From assembly GCA_031002005.1 (NCBI GenBank), contig CM061918.1, forward strand, positions 65,940,531-66,004,530: a DNA stretch of 64,000 nucleotides. Direction: 5' to 3'. Source of the stretch: Vandiemenella viatica. Taxonomy: Eukaryota > Arthropoda > Insecta > Orthoptera > Morabidae. The notes under the pieces are model-generated. The model was given only the letters and a program-made list of their open reading frames with translations. It was not told the origin of the DNA and ran no database searches. Shown one piece after another: positions 33,780 to 45,915 of this stretch (the stretch's first letter is position 1; each line of letters opens with the position of its first letter). The translations under genes were made by a program, and so were the position numbers.

Positions 33780-35890
33780 AAAACACCAAAGAACTTAACA
33801 AACACCTGGCAAACCAGTCTTGGATAGATATATTTACTGCTGAGAGTGTAGATAGTAAATGGGAGGCTTTTTACAAAATTTTTAATAAATCGTTTAACCA
33901 CTTTTGTCCAATTGTAACTAAGAAAACACAGATAAACCATAAAACCAAAATTAAACTACCAGCAAACATTATAGCAATACAAGAAAAAATGAAAGATATG
34001 TACCATTTGAATCAGTCAACAGGTTTTGCTTATTACAAAAATATGTATAAATATTATAAGAAAATGTTTCAATGTGAACTGCAGAATTTGAAAGCGGAAA
34101 TTTACGAGAAAAAAATCATTGATTCAAATAACATTGGGAAAACCACATGGGGTCTAATAAACGATGTGAGAAAGGACAAGCAGGAAATGGAAAACATAGA
34201 ATTAAATACAAATGGAAAAATAGAAAAAGATCCCAGTAACATTAGCAACATGTTTAATGACTTCTTTCTAAATGTAGGAGAAGCCAAAAGTAGCAATAAA
34301 GTAAATGCAGATAATAGAATTAATTACTCCATCAATAAATCAATATTTTTGTATGAAACAACGGAAAAAGAATTAAGTTGTATTATAAATAATTTAAGAA
34401 ATAAGAATTCTAGTGGGTGGGACAGCATAACTACATTTGTATTGAAACAATGTAAGGAAGCCCTCCTAAAGCCACTGACATTCCTGATAAATGAATCCAT
34501 AGCAAAGGGAGAATTTCCAAATTGTCTGAAAATCAGCATAGTTAGACCTGTCTTTAAAAAAGGCAACAAGAGAGATATTGGAAACTACAGACCTATCACT
34601 CTGACCTCAGTTCTGAGCAAACTATTTGAAAAGGTTATCCTAGTGAGATTAAATAACTTCATATTAGAAAATAGCATCATTAATCCCTGCCAGTATGGTT
34701 TCCAGAAGGGTTTATCCACTACTACTGCTGTAACTCAGTTTATATATGAGGTTTTAGAAAAATTAGATGAAAAAAACAAAGTGGCTGGATTATTTCTAGA
34801 CCTCTCAAAAGCATTTGATAGTGTTGATAACCACCTACTACTTCGCAAACTAGAAAATTATGGTATTAGGGGTTTAGCTAATAAACTACTATCAACCTAC
34901 CTCCAAAATAGACCTCAATACACAGAAGTCTATTCTAGAAATGGTGAATCAGTAAGTAAAGTAAAATCAAAATGGGTGTAGTTAAACGTGGTGTTCCTCA
35001 GGGATCTGTACTTGGTTCTTTATTATTTGTTCTGTACATAAATGATATTGTCATACCAAATAAAAGCAAAATAATAACATATGCAGATGACACTACAGCA
35101 ATTTGTTGGGATAGTAATGATTTTATATTAGAGACAACTGCTAATGAGACCTCAAATGAGCTATCAAATTACTTCGGTGCAAATGCATTAATCTGCAATA
35201 AAAATAAAACATATTTAATAAAGTTTGAATTAAGAACTCATGAAATAGACAATAAACTAAGATTAAACACTAGTGAAGGAAGTGTCTATGAAATAACAGA
35301 ATACAAATTCCTAGGAATATATGTTGACAAGTTCCTAACATGGAAGGCACATGTAGACTTTGTTTGCAAAAAAGTGAGTAAGGGCATTTTCCTAATAAAT
35401 CATTTATCAAAAGTCTTAGATAGCAGTATTCTGAAAATTGCATATTATGGAACAATCTTTCCACATATCATGTATGGTATTGAAGTCTGGGGATCCTGTT
35501 GTCATATGTATATGAATCGGTTGTTACTGTTGCAGAAAAGATGCATTAGAATAATATACAAGTTAGACAGAAAAGAATCTTGTAGAGAAATATTTAAACA
35601 GGAAAATATTCTAACTGTATTTTCACTATATGTATATAGGGTATTACTATTGATTCAAGGTAATCCCCAATTTAACCACACAAACAGTGAAATTCATAAA
35701 CATAACACTCGTACTAAGTTAGATTTACATATCAAAAGACATAACTCTAAGGCAGCAGATAAGAGTGCATATCAAATGGAGCTAGCCTATACAATAAGCT
35801 TCCAGCTCATCTAAAGTTACTAACTGGGAATAAATACAAAATGGGAATAAGATCTTATCTAAGTAATAAGGCCCTATACAAACTTGATCA
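33780..35890 (+). pseudogene. LINE-C ORF2, reverse transcriptase part
   Basis: The frame to 34981 has SSGWDSI, IVRPVFKKGNKRDIGNYRPI, YGFQKGLSTTTA and LFLDLSKAFDSVDNH (first catalytic Asp). A one-base shift near 34970 leads to the frame 34972-35814 with VKRGVPQGSVLGSLLF, the catalytic TYADDTTA, EYKFLGIYVDKFLTWKAHV and HIMYGIEVWG. The C-terminal remnant (YNKLPAHLK-like, in another frame) ends near 35897. There is no RNase H domain. Three frameshifts or stops separate it from an intact ORF2. Confidence 0.85.
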
Positions 35891-36243
35891 ATTGTAAAAA
35901 TTTATGTATGAATGTACCTATTGTATTGACTTTGCTAGAAACTTGTATCACAAGCATATTGGCAATAAAAATTATTATTATTATTATTATTATTTAAGTT
36001 TGAAATCATTGCCTGAATTTTGTCATGTTTATTTTTTTTTACAGTCAACTCAAATCCTTAATTGGGATTAAGCATTTTGATAAGGAATCAAACAAATATA
36101 GATGTGCCCAGCATGACAAAATTAATTTGTAATGTTTCTTGAACAAAGTTGAAAACCAACGCAAATGACATCCACAGATTGTAGCTGAAGTTACCTGAAA
36201 TGCCTGATTTGTATTTCATCTATCACTCATCAGAACATCACTG

Positions 36244-37770
36244 TGTCATATAACCTAAATTTTGTTAATATATTACCAAAATTAGGTGAAAGAGGTGCGA
36301 GCTAGTATCAGTTTTCTTACAATTTTCAAGGGATAAGGAGAGGTAAACAGTGATATTCAATCAAAACGTTTATAAACATCGCCATTATAAAGGAATTTGT
36401 GTATTTTATAATACAAAATGCTACATCCATTTTCAGAGGTACAGTAGGTGATAATGATCAAAATGAGGTATGACACTTTGTAGAAATTATTCTAAACAGA
36501 TAATTGATTTTGAAGTTGAATCAACCACCTGCCACAATGATCGAAAATAAACAGTTAAATAATTTTCATGTTCTCAATTTTCAAGCTACAGAAGAGATTT
36601 ATAGCTTAAAAAATGTGCCAAATCTTGAAGCACAATATATAAAAATTTAAAATCAGTAGGTTAAAGTAGGATGCTTTGGTAGGATATTATGAGAAATGTG
36701 CAAAAATTATTTGTTTCAGCTAAATACAGAGTGGAAGGTTTATTTAAAGGAAAGTAGAATTTTTTCTGAACACGAGACACAAGTTTTATTTTAAAAAATC
36801 CATGCATTATTTAGGCCAGAATGCAAAAAGTAAAATTTATGGAATTTACGATATAATGGATGCTGCAAGTTTGAAGGTTTGGCAGGATAGACTTAGACAC
36901 AATTAAAAGGAATTTTCGAGATAATATGTGGGCAACTAAAGAGCAGTTATAGCAGTTGGATAGCATTACTTTGAGATAGGAAATTGTACTTAGAAAGGTT
37001 TAAAACATATTATAGCTCAGTAACTTCAAACTCAAATACTCTGAAGGTTAGAGTGAATTTAAGATTCACCACTTAAATAATTTTTTACAGCCAAACTACT
37101 AAAGTTAAAAAATTTTTCATAAGGATTGATTTTGACTTTTCAGAAATAGACTACCTCTCACAAAAATTTCAAGTCAATCAGAAGGAAAAATAGTTCCGAT
37201 AGTTTTGCATATTTTGTAATATCCGGATATATTATGAAATCCACCTGATTCCCTATAGATATACCCAGGGGGGCCAGAATGGGGTCAGTCATTGGAAAGC
37301 TCTCATAGGGGTAGGCCATGCAGGATTGCCGATTTGATGCAATGAGAGAACAAGAACCCGGAAGTTTCAAGTAGGCGCTAGGATCGCATGTCAGCCGTGT
37401 TGAACTGACTATAACATAAAGTGCAGCAGTGGACATGTTCTCGAAGTAACTGGCTTTGATACAGTTAGGGGTTCCTGGGAGATGGTTGCAGCTTGCAGCA
37501 TGGTTCATACCCGCAGTCAAATTATTTTTGGAAAAGAAGCCTCGATTCTATAGATTGGTCAACAAGTGATGTAACTATTTTCTGAATACATTATTTGAAA
37601 TTTATTGGAAATTCTACTGTGTACATTAATTCAATCCTACCTTCTCCTGCTGAGGTTATAAGAATGGCGACCACAAGACCGAAAGACAATCTATCCTTAG
37701 ACCATGCCAATGGTCAAAGTTCAATACAGGCTATTATGTACTGAACCTGGCACAAAGTTACCGCCTAACA
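36244..37770 (+). mobile_element. Solo LTR, family 1, TSD ACTG
   Basis: Starts TGTCATATAACC and ends CGCCTAACA, flanked by ACTG at 36240-36243 and 37771-37774. The start is shared with the LTRs at 21701 and 56508 (minus). It carries TGGCGACC at 37675-37682, 88 bases before its end. No coding sequence. It lies inside the LRR gene's large intron in antisense to the gene. Confidence 0.85.
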
Positions 37771-38064
37771 ACTGCTTGATTTATAATTTAATTTGCACTA
37801 AAATGCTATAAACCTGTATTATCCTTTTTATCACTTCACTTAACCTTATGACCAAAAACATAGTTTATAGTTGCGATTCCACAAAGCAATCAAAAATTGC
37901 TCCCACTTTTTACATTTACTTATTGCATATATCTCCAATTGTTTAATCAATGTTTACTGGAAAGTACAATGCTCAGTTTTGGCCAATCAATTCCTGTACA
38001 TATATGTATATATCTAACTCTTATGTAACAAAGATACTGCACAATAGTTGAAATTGTTACGCAC
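37771..38064. other. Intron sequence next to the LRR exon
   Basis: AT-rich; includes the donor site at 38064 on the minus strand. Nothing else recognised. Confidence 0.4.
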
Positions 38065-38283
38065 CTGAGATTAACAGGAATTCTGTCGAAGGGAAAAGAG
38101 CTTGTATTTTTAGTGTGGCTGAGGCTGAGAATCTCCAAAGATGACATGAGCTCAATGTGCTCCAAGCCAGGTTGCAATTTTTCTAAGTCAATCCAATTTA
38201 GCAGTAATTTACGCAATTTTGGAACCTGGGCTACATACTTCATAGCTTCACCACCCAGATATTTACATAAACTTAGATCTAGC
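38065..38283 (-). CDS. LRR protein, penultimate known exon
   Basis: The minus-strand exon of 219 bases follows a good acceptor (TTTTTATTTTTCACACAG) and ends at AG|GTGCGTAAC. It is open throughout and encodes 72 residues in leucine-rich-repeat style: LDLSLCKYLGGEAMKYVAQ, VPKLRKLLLNWIDLEKLQ, GLEHIELMSSLEILSLSHT, then FPFDRIPVNLR. Three repeats are visible with spacing of about 25-28 residues, as in F-box/LRR and related cytoplasmic LRR proteins. The first base belongs to a codon begun in an upstream exon not found in this window. The exon is not part of any repeat I can see. The exact family is uncertain. Confidence 0.78.
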
Positions 38284-38599
38284 CTGTGTGAAAAATAAAA
38301 ACATGAATTGATTGAAATTACAAAAATGTTTCATTAAGATGGGAGGGGGCAAGGGGAAAAAAAATAAAAAGTACCCTTATACTAAATATGACATTTAACC
38401 AATAGAAATCCTGCTACATTTGCATAAGTTAAAAAAACAACTAGACTTTGCTTGGGCAGGATCTGTGACAATATACAGGCTGCTGAGAATAAGCAGTGAT
38501 GGTAATAATTACAATGAAGTTATTGTTGTGCTCAAGTTTAACATAGGTATTTACAAAAGTGGGATAGCACATAAGATTAAGGATGGTAAATTTCATTGA
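38284..38599. other. Upstream intron start
   Basis: No further LRR or F-box exon was recognised here. Confidence 0.35.
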
Positions 38600-39204
38600 C
38601 AAAATTTAATTTAATTTTCATACACACCTATTTTTCCCTTTTCTGTACGTGCCTACTTTTTCCCTCTAGGAATTTAACTTTAAATTCTTTCAACGTTTTT
38701 GGTAAATTATTCATCATTTCTATTGATAATTTATTCCAATTCCAAACCCCTTTGAGTACAAAAGAGAATTTTCCCACACCCTCATATCTGAAATACATTG
38801 CAGCTTGTGATCACCATCAACTTTTCCCTTTCTTGTACCTCTCTTAATTCTTCCACCAATATCTTTTCATGCCTCATCACCAATATACGCATTGTATACT
38901 CCCACCATTCTCCTCACCCTCTTCCAATGATCCCATTCCAGCTTCTTTTTCATATTAGTTACTGATTATGTTTTGTGATATTTTCGAGAGACAAATCTAG
39001 CAGCCCTTCTTTTCATCCCCTCCAACTTCTGTGTTTGATATGCAAAACGAGGATCTCACACTATGCCAACATAGTCAAACAATAGGATGACAAAGGTTTT
39101 GTAACTCAAATCAATTACTTCTCTGGTACATCTACTCATCTCTGTCTATAGGAAGTGAATGATTTTGAAACCCTTTCCTACTACCTGTTATAGCATGACA
39201 GTTT

Positions 39205-40790
39205 CAAAAGAAAAGTAAAATAGTAGTTGAGTTCATTTGGTATTATTACTTACGAATGTCGGTTACTCTGAGATATGTGTTAGTTGCCATAGTGATGCAG
39301 AATAAAAAAAAGGAAAGAATGAAAAAAGGAGAGTCATTAATAATGCTAGTGTGTATTTGTGGTTACTAGTAAAAAAGTCACTGTTAAAACTGAATGTTTT
39401 ATTTTTCAGAGACCATATTTCTCGAATGTAGTTCAGTAAAGAAACAAGAAAAGGGATGATATTAATGATATTAAAGTTTTATGTTCATCAAAATATAAAA
39501 GACTAAATTGTATCATTAAATGTGATGAAAATCCAAAGAGAAATTAATTGAACCTCACTTGCCCCTGGTAGCAATATCTATTAACCTGAAAAAATTGGAC
39601 ACAACCATAAATCTAACACTCTCCAATATATCCTGCCAGTTGAGTTGGTTATCAATTCCACAAGGCTCTGTCTTAGGTCCCCTCCTCTTTCTGTTATACA
39701 TCAATGACCTTCCTGGAAATTTATCCGACAAAGTTAAGAGCATTTTATTTGCAGATGACACTAACCTGACTGTGCGTAAAACACCAAACAGTACTATTGA
39801 ATTTAATGTAAATGAAGTACTTAGAGTAGTAGCAAATTGGTTTAAGGCAAATTCATTAAAATTAAATTTTGAAAAAACACATTATATTAGGTTTAAAACA
39901 AAAAACTATGCACAGCCAGATATATGTATAAACTATAAAAACAACACAATCTTAGAAACAGAGAGTATAAAATTTCTTGGTATTAAAATAGATCAGAAAC
40001 TCTGTTGGCATGATCATATCACTACACTACTGACAAAGTTAAGTAGTGCCACCTTCGCAATACGAACACTTTCTCTAACAGCAGATCTAGAATTAATAAA
40101 ACAGGTGTACTCTTCATATTTTCATTCAGTAATGTCATATGGCATAATTTTTTGGGGAAACTCTTCACAAAGTAAAAAAGTTTTCATAGCACAGAAAAGA
40201 GCTATTAGGTTTCTGTGTAGGGTAAAACCAAGAACTTCTTGCAGACAACTCTTTAAGAAACACAATATTCTTACAATGTATTCTCAGTATATATATTCTC
40301 TCATGAGCTTTGTCATAGAAAATTTTAACCTGTTTACACCTAATTCACAGGTACACAGTTTCAATACAAGAAACAGAAATAACTTGCATAAAACACAAAC
40401 ATCTCTGTCATTAGTACAAAGAGGAGTTAATTATTCTGGGATACATCTGTTTAATAAACTACCTAATCATATAAAACAGCTTTCAGATAATAAAGATGTA
40501 TTTAAACAAAAACTTAGAGATTATCTTATTGGCAACTCCTTCTACTCCATTCAAGAATTTGAAGAAAATAATTAATTGTACTCATTATGACATTTGCAAA
40601 ACTCAGTTGCAAAAATGTATGTTTATTATTATTTCTTGTATTTGTAAAATATGTATTTATATATATATTTATTACTATGATATGACTCATATTATGTGTA
40701 TATGTATCAACAATGACATGTTTCACATCCCAGAGGTACTTCCTCAGCAGGGATCCATGGAACAAGATTGATAAATAAATAAATAAATGT
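39205..40790 (+). mobile_element. LINE-B: 5'-truncated CR1-related LINE inserted in LINE-A
   Basis: It ends in an (AAAT)n tail, 40769-40788, typical of a LINE 3' end. It contains one long open RT frame. The left edge is taken from where LINE-A similarity stops; 39205-39550 has no recognised coding. Confidence 0.75.
39559..40575 (+). CDS. LINE-B RT C-terminal half, intact 338-codon frame
   Basis: The frame is open for 338 codons. The first ~33 residues do not look like RT. From about residue 34 it reads PQGSVLGPLLFLLYINDLPG, then ILFADDTNL (catalytic Asp pair), NSLKLNFEKTHYIRF, IKFLGIKIDQKLCWHDHI (thumb-like region), YGIIFWGN, AQKRAIRFLCRV, and a C-terminus with LFNKLPNHIKQL and FYSIQEF. Family ORF2 proteins are about 900-1000 residues, so two thirds, including the endonuclease and RT fingers, are lost by 5' truncation. 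The absence of stops argues for a recent insertion. The Met at 39559 is not a natural start. Confidence 0.85.
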   Translation: MPLVAISINLKKLDTTINLTLSNISCQLSWLSIPQGSVLGPLLFLLYINDLPGNLSDKVKSILFADDTNLTVRKTPNSTIEFNVNEVLRVVANWFKANSLKLNFEKTHYIRFKTKNYAQPDICINYKNNTILETESIKFLGIKIDQKLCWHDHITTLLTKLSSATFAIRTLSLTADLELIKQVYSSYFHSVMSYGIIFWGNSSQSKKVFIAQKRAIRFLCRVKPRTSCRQLFKKHNILTMYSQYIYSLMSFVIENFNLFTPNSQVHSFNTRNRNNLHKTQTSLSLVQRGVNYSGIHLFNKLPNHIKQLSDNKDVFKQKLRDYLIGNSFYSIQEFEENN

Positions 40791-41499
40791 TATCCAAAGT
40801 TATTATATTTCAAGTATTCAATAAGCAATTCCTACCCCATCTTATAATCATAGTCAACTTTTAGTTTTATTATCTGTGTACCTAATGAGCTGGCTCTTCT
40901 TTGCATTTGTCTTCATCCCATGTTGACCTACCCAGCTAGATATCCTGTCCAGCTGTTCAGTCTTTTACTTAACATATGTCATCTGCAAACAAGCTAACTT
41001 CTAATAGTTAACCATCATTAAAATAATAAACAGCAATGGTTGCAATATGCTACCCTGTTCACTCCTATTTTCATTTCTTTTGATACTAACGTCTCCTACT
41101 CAAAATCTTTGCTTACTACCTTTTAAGAATTCTCCTATCCAGAGCACAATTTTTTGATCCACTCCAATAGTTTTTCCTTTATTTAGTTTATAGCATACTG
41201 AAATTCACATGAAAACCATTGCCTAAAGCTATGTTGTCACCTTAAAAACCACTTTATACATACCACGTAGACATTTCTGATGTGGTTGGATATTAGTCTC
41301 TCATTTAATTTACCTACCATTAATATCAAACTGATTGGCCTGTAATTTTCAACCCTATTTGTCAGCCCAGCATTTTTTTCTTAAATATTTTTACATCATA
41401 CTTGGCCACACACTGTTTTTAATACAGCAAACTTATGTGGATTGCAGTGTGTACATATGCAAGAAGAGAAATTTCTGCATGTCATACTCACATTTTTCT

Positions 41500-41760
41500 A
41501 TAAATTACAAGGAAAGGGAAAATGACTCATCACTCACCAAAGTTGAAGGCAGTGACAGGAAAAGAACATATATCGTGAACACAAAAATATATAATATTTC
41601 GGTCTCAAACCTGATTCATGTCACAGAGTATGAGTCATGTGGTTCGGGAGGTGTGCACATGCCGAAGTTTCTTTTTTGTGTTCATGATATATTTTCTTCT
41701 CCCATCGCTGCCTTCAACTTTGGTGAGTGATGAGTCATTTTCCCTTTCCTTGTAATTTAT
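41500..41760. mobile_element. Foldback element, arms about 87 bp
   Basis: 41500-41586 and 41672-41760 are near-perfect reverse complements, for example ACTCATCACTCACCAAAGTT against AACTTTGGTGAGTGATGAGT. The loop contains ATATTTCGGTCTCAAACC. A second partial copy is at 43880-44060. Confidence 0.85.
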
Positions 41761-41953
41761 ATTGTCTAAAGCCATTTCCTTTTTCATTGTTTCTCCTGCA
41801 TGTTCCTATCTCATGTTCTATTACTTTTGCCTTCCACCTTTTTCTTGTTGTGTCCAGTGTTTTATACGTTTCACCAACTGTTTTTAAAATGCTTTGTTTT
41901 TTCCGATATTCCCACCATTCCATTGTTTACTCGTGGCGCCGGGTCACAACAAC

Positions 41954-43747
41954 GGTGTCGCGAAAACTGCGCCCAGTGAAATTTGCCCCCAGTGAAATCT
42001 GTGGCCAGAACTCTCAACAATGCTCTGCCAGCGCTTTGAGTGGATTGCTACATTTGTAGCCTATGTTTCTAAACAGCTGTTAACACTACACATGTTTTAT
42101 AGTTTATAATTATTATTAAAACACAAGTTTTATTTTGCCTTAAAAGACGTAGAAAAGAATTGTCATAACGAGCCAGATACTTATGGAATCATAGTAGATA
42201 TTATCCAAAATCTCCCTTTCCTCACATTACCAGTGCAGGAAAAAATATTCTACTATTGGTAGTTGTGGGTTAACTGTTTTTGTATTTATGACTTGAAAAC
42301 CAGAACAAGCAAATCTCTACCTACCATGAAGGCACTGCGAAAAGAGGAAGGAATGAGGTTTCCTCTTTCCGTAATCACTTCATAGCACTTTTCATTCCCT
42401 AAACTGAACTGCAGAAGAAACCCATCTTTTTCCGATGGATGTGCATGGCATATGGTTTTACGATTTCTATTTGGATTTTCCCTGATAAGTAAAGTAACAA
42501 TCAGGCAATATTTTCCAGTGAGGGGTCACAGTTTTATCCCATGTGATCGTATCTTTGCTGTTATCAAGAGACGATTAAAAAGAGTGAACAGAATCTATAC
42601 ACCTGATCAATATTCAAATATTATTAATGAATCGTCTGCAAATGAAGGGAAAACTGAAACAGTTTTTTTGGGAGACAATGACAGCATTCTGAAGTTTAAC
42701 CAGTGGTGGCCCCAGCACTTTAAAAAGTATGTGCTCCCAAGTGAATCTCGAAATCAAAAAATGTTTGGGAAAGCAGGAACGACAGCGCAACTTGTTTAAA
42801 ATATCAGAACACTACTATTATGAAATGAATGAGGGAGTCCATTTAGATTATGATAAAATTGGAGAAATAATAATAATAAAAACTTTTAAGTTGTTATGAA
42901 GCAACACAGGTATTGAGGTTCCTAACACAAAAACTTTTGCAGACATGAATCCAAGCAATGCCAAAAAAGGATGACGTTAAGAAAGTGCTACAATATGATC
43001 CTGAAGAACATATGCTTTTCTATGATGCTACAATGTGGCCATCTGCTGAGAATGAGTCTTATGATTAGTTACGTAAAGTAAAATATATAAGCTGGTGGAT
43101 TTTGTGCAAAACTACAGTAATTTCAATGGTAAATTAAATGTAATTTCATATAATATAACTTTTTTAAACTTTTAGTGTACATGTACTGTTCAAACAAACA
43201 GGTTTAAAAGGGCACATGTCCGGATTACTTAAAAATCTATAGAAAGTACATAATGTACACAATAAATTCCAGATGTACATCAAAAGTGTTATATGTTACT
43301 TAATTAGTTGCAGTAAAAATACATTGGCCAGTCCGATCAGTTAGTACCGCAGTGGAGTCTCCCAACAGTGTTGCACATCAGAAAAAAAATCTACTTTCAG
43401 TAATGATTGCGAAAAAATTCTAAGAAAGAATACTTAACTTGTGAAACAATGTGATGTGCTTTTTAATTCGAAACATTTGCGTGTCTATTTTTTTAAAAAA
43501 AATAGAAACTAGTTAGGCTGTTTCGGCCATGTAATGTTAAATGTAGTTACCGACTAGCTTCCATTCTATTTGTTCATGTAAAAACTTCCAGGCCACGATT
43601 TAATGAGACCAGGTTGGGTCATCTAAAGAGGCCTTTAGAGTGATTAGGACAGCCTGGCAGTGACACAAGGAGAGCAGGTATTGGCCGCAGATTTCACAGA
43701 TTTGAGTTTGGCCGCAAATTTCACTGGTCACAGTTTTCACATCTACC
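41954..43747 (+). mobile_element. DNA transposon with ~50-bp inverted ends, unclassified
   Basis: The left end GGTGTCGCGAAAACTG, with AGTGAAATTTG next, matches the reverse complement of the right end GGTAGATGTGAAAACTG with AGTGAAATTTG. Both are flanked by ACAACAAC (41946-41953 and 43748-43755), a possible 8-bp duplication, though low-complexity. Subterminal AGTGAAATCTGTGGCC and TGTGAAATCTGCGGCC blocks also match in inverse. It sits between two copies of the 41500 foldback family. Confidence 0.65.
42452..43045 (+). pseudogene. Transposon-encoded protein fragment, GHSFIPCDR family
   Basis: A frame at 42452-42799 reads FPVRGHSFIPCDRIFAVIKR then LKRVNRIYTPDQYSNII, and later LKFNQWWPQHFKKY. The GHSxxPCDRxFxxIE...YTPxxW pattern is one I know from multicopy, transposon-associated insect proteins with a DDE/RNase H-like fold; the exact superfamily name is uncertain. 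A downstream piece (42955-43045) reads KKDDVKKVLQYDPEEHMLFYD, like the C-terminal part of the same protein type. The N-terminal two thirds is missing and stops intervene. Confidence 0.5.
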
Positions 43748-43879
43748 ACAACAACAACCATGTGTCCCGTGTTTATCCTTTCGCAAGTCCCTGTTTCTCT
43801 GCTGTTTTCATAATATTTAATGGTTAGCTTACAAAAATTTTCCTCTCAATAGAGTCCTGTAAGAAACTTCGGCTTTTGC

Positions 43880-44060
43880 ACAACCCCCTAGCCACATAAC
43901 TCATTCTCTGTAACATGAATAAGGTTTAAGACCGAAACATAGTGTCTTTTTGTGTTCGTGATATATGTTCTTCTCCTGTCACTTCCTTCTACTTTGGTGA
44001 GTGATGAGTGTGTAATTTATATTGTCTAAAGCTGATCCCTTTTTCCTTTGTTTAATTACA
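43880..44060. repeat. Partial second copy of the 41500 foldback family
   Basis: The block ACCGAAACATAGTG, the GTGTTCGTGATATATGTTCT string and CTTTGGTGAGTGATGAG repeat the loop and right arm of the 41500 element in the same orientation, followed by the same ATTGTCTAAAGC flank. Confidence 0.7.
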
Positions 44061-45309
44061 CATTTTCTATGTATTTTTTTGTGTTTTTGATGTTTCTTTC
44101 ACACTTGATTGGATGGTTAATATTATCTTTATTGAATTTCTATAGTAAATAGGAACTTTTTCCAATGATTTACTTACATTAATAAAGTATGTCTGGCATG
44201 GTTCCAGTTTAATAGAAAAGAATGAAATTTACAAATGTAAGAAAATGTGCTTCCCTGCCTCAATGGTAAGAAGTCTTTTCTATCAAATGTTCCTATCCTG
44301 CAAGAAATTTATGTTTTAAATGCTTCTATGGCACACATAAAAAAACCTCGTTAATACTTCAAAAGAACTATTATTTTTGCAGATTTTACTAAAAATGAAT
44401 CTGTAATGCTGTTAATACCAAATAGTAGTGAAAAGAAATGCACACAGGAAATAAAAATATTTTTCCCAAGCAGGGATAAGGACAATGATATTTTGCATAC
44501 CATTAAATTTACACAGTTACAATCCTGACATTTTGCTTATGTTCAATTTGAGCTATATGTGAGTAACTAACTGTTGATGCCATTAAACTATATACAATAG
44601 GTTTTGCTCATGCACAGAATGTTGGTGACGTGTGCCATAAACATATAATGCTAATAAATTCTACTGCATCCAAAGATGTTACACTTCAAAAATTATAGAC
44701 CAAGTATTGATAGCCATAATCAACACATCATAAGAGGAAAAATATATTGCAAGAGCAAAGTGCAGTGGTAAACATACATGGTAACCCTATGTTCCAGTGG
44801 CATATAATGAACATAATGATAAATATTGAAGTCATTAACAGAAATTTGTCATAACAGATCATCATCCTGACTGATATGGTGTTTAGAACTGGAAGTGGTT
44901 GGTTAAAAATAAATGATAATAAAATCTTTCATGAAGAAACCATCTTAAAAAATTCCTAATATTATTTTGGGAAACTCAAGGAAACTGAAATTTAGGTCCT
45001 GCAATAAGAGCCGTGTTTCTCGACATACAAGTCAAAATACAATGGAGAATAGCCAGTTGTTGAACAATTGTTGTCTGGGGGTTCGTACTTGCAAACAGTA
45101 TGTTAAAGCATTGACCGTTCCTGATACTATTATTGAAGATTGCTAGGATTCTTTACAATGATTGCCTAAGTATTGAAATAATCTTACATTACTTAATGGT
45201 TAGGTTCATTAATAAACAAAAACACTTCTCATGATAAAAAATGAGTGCAGTCTTCAAAAATTACTCTTCACATACCATGGTACTAGTATGTTGCCTAATA
45301 AAAAGGCAT
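44061..45309. other. Unassigned AT-rich DNA
   Basis: No frame longer than about 60 codons before 45231 and no repeat recognised. Confidence 0.35.
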
Positions 45310-45869
45310 CACAACTTTTGAATCCTTTAAGAGAAGCTTGCAGGTCATTATTACTTACAGGTAGATGCACACTCATGGCAATCTTTCACTACCCCTCATT
45401 AAGCTTTAGTAAAAGATTTTCAGCTAATGATGAAGAAAACAAAGTTTATTCCTAACATTGGAACGTTAATATCATGAGCTACCAGTCACATCACGGAAAA
45501 ATTGCCAGTCCGCATTCTACCTCTACTAAAATTTCAAAGTCCACTTGCTACATGTTTCACTGCCTTCTCGAGCACGCATCTGTGAATAGTGCACAACTTT
45601 TGAATCCTTTAAGAGAAGCTTGCAGGTCATTATTACTTACAGGTAGATGCACACTCATGGCAATCTTTCACTACCCCTCATTAAGCTTTAGTAAAAGATT
45701 TTCAGCTAATGATGAAGAAAACAAAGTTTATTCCTAACATTGGAACGTTAATATCATGAGCTACCAGTCACATCACGGAAAAATTGCCAGTCCGCATTCT
45801 ACCTCTACTAAAATTTCAAAGTCCACTTGCTACATGTTTCACTGCCTTCTCGAGCACGCATCTGTGAAT
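45310..45869. repeat. Exact ~282-bp tandem duplication
   Basis: 45310-45587 and 45592-45869 appear identical by reading, with a 282-bp offset. The plus-strand frames at 45231-45455 and 45474-45737 share their last 48 residues only because of this duplication. They have no recognisable motif. Confidence 0.93.
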
Positions 45870-45915
45870 GTCGGTGAGTGATTGAATAGTGCCCTCAGCA
45901 AAGGAAACATGGTCA

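Larger units (their letters stand above)
31541..35995 (+). mobile_element. LINE-C: nearly full-length CR1-like LINE
   Basis: It contains an ORF1 with a zinc finger and SGNH domain, a 33-bp tandem repeat, an endonuclease, a complete RT and C-terminal region, a short 3' UTR with AATAAA at 35965-35970, and an (ATT)n tail at 35972-35995. The 5' end is placed near 31.54 kb by the end of LINE-D, not by a recognised boundary. Only a few frameshifts and stops separate it from an intact element, so it is the youngest LINE in the window apart from LINE-B. Confidence 0.8.
26073..38064 (-). other. 12-kb intron of the LRR gene
   Basis: The donor AG|GTGCGTAAC lies at the left edge of the 38065-38283 exon and the acceptor TTTCCTGACAG at 26073. 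The two flanking exons are in compatible phase, so no exon is needed between them and none was recognised. It is filled by the elements listed separately between 26.3 and 37.8 kb. Confidence 0.65.
38600..41372 (-). mobile_element. LINE-A copy 3, antisense, split by LINE-B
   Basis: 38600-39205 matches the LINE-A 3' half on the minus strand. 40786-41372 continues upstream into the RT region as far as the NYRPISLTS segment. The two parts are adjacent in the 56.5-57.8 kb copy except for a short lost stretch. Frames are badly degraded. The 1.6 kb between is LINE-B. Confidence 0.8.

Noticed and set aside
45231..45737. Two plus-strand frames sharing 48 identical residues as a possible gene pair
   Set aside because: The shared part is only the exact 282-bp DNA duplication; there is no motif, start context or splice support.
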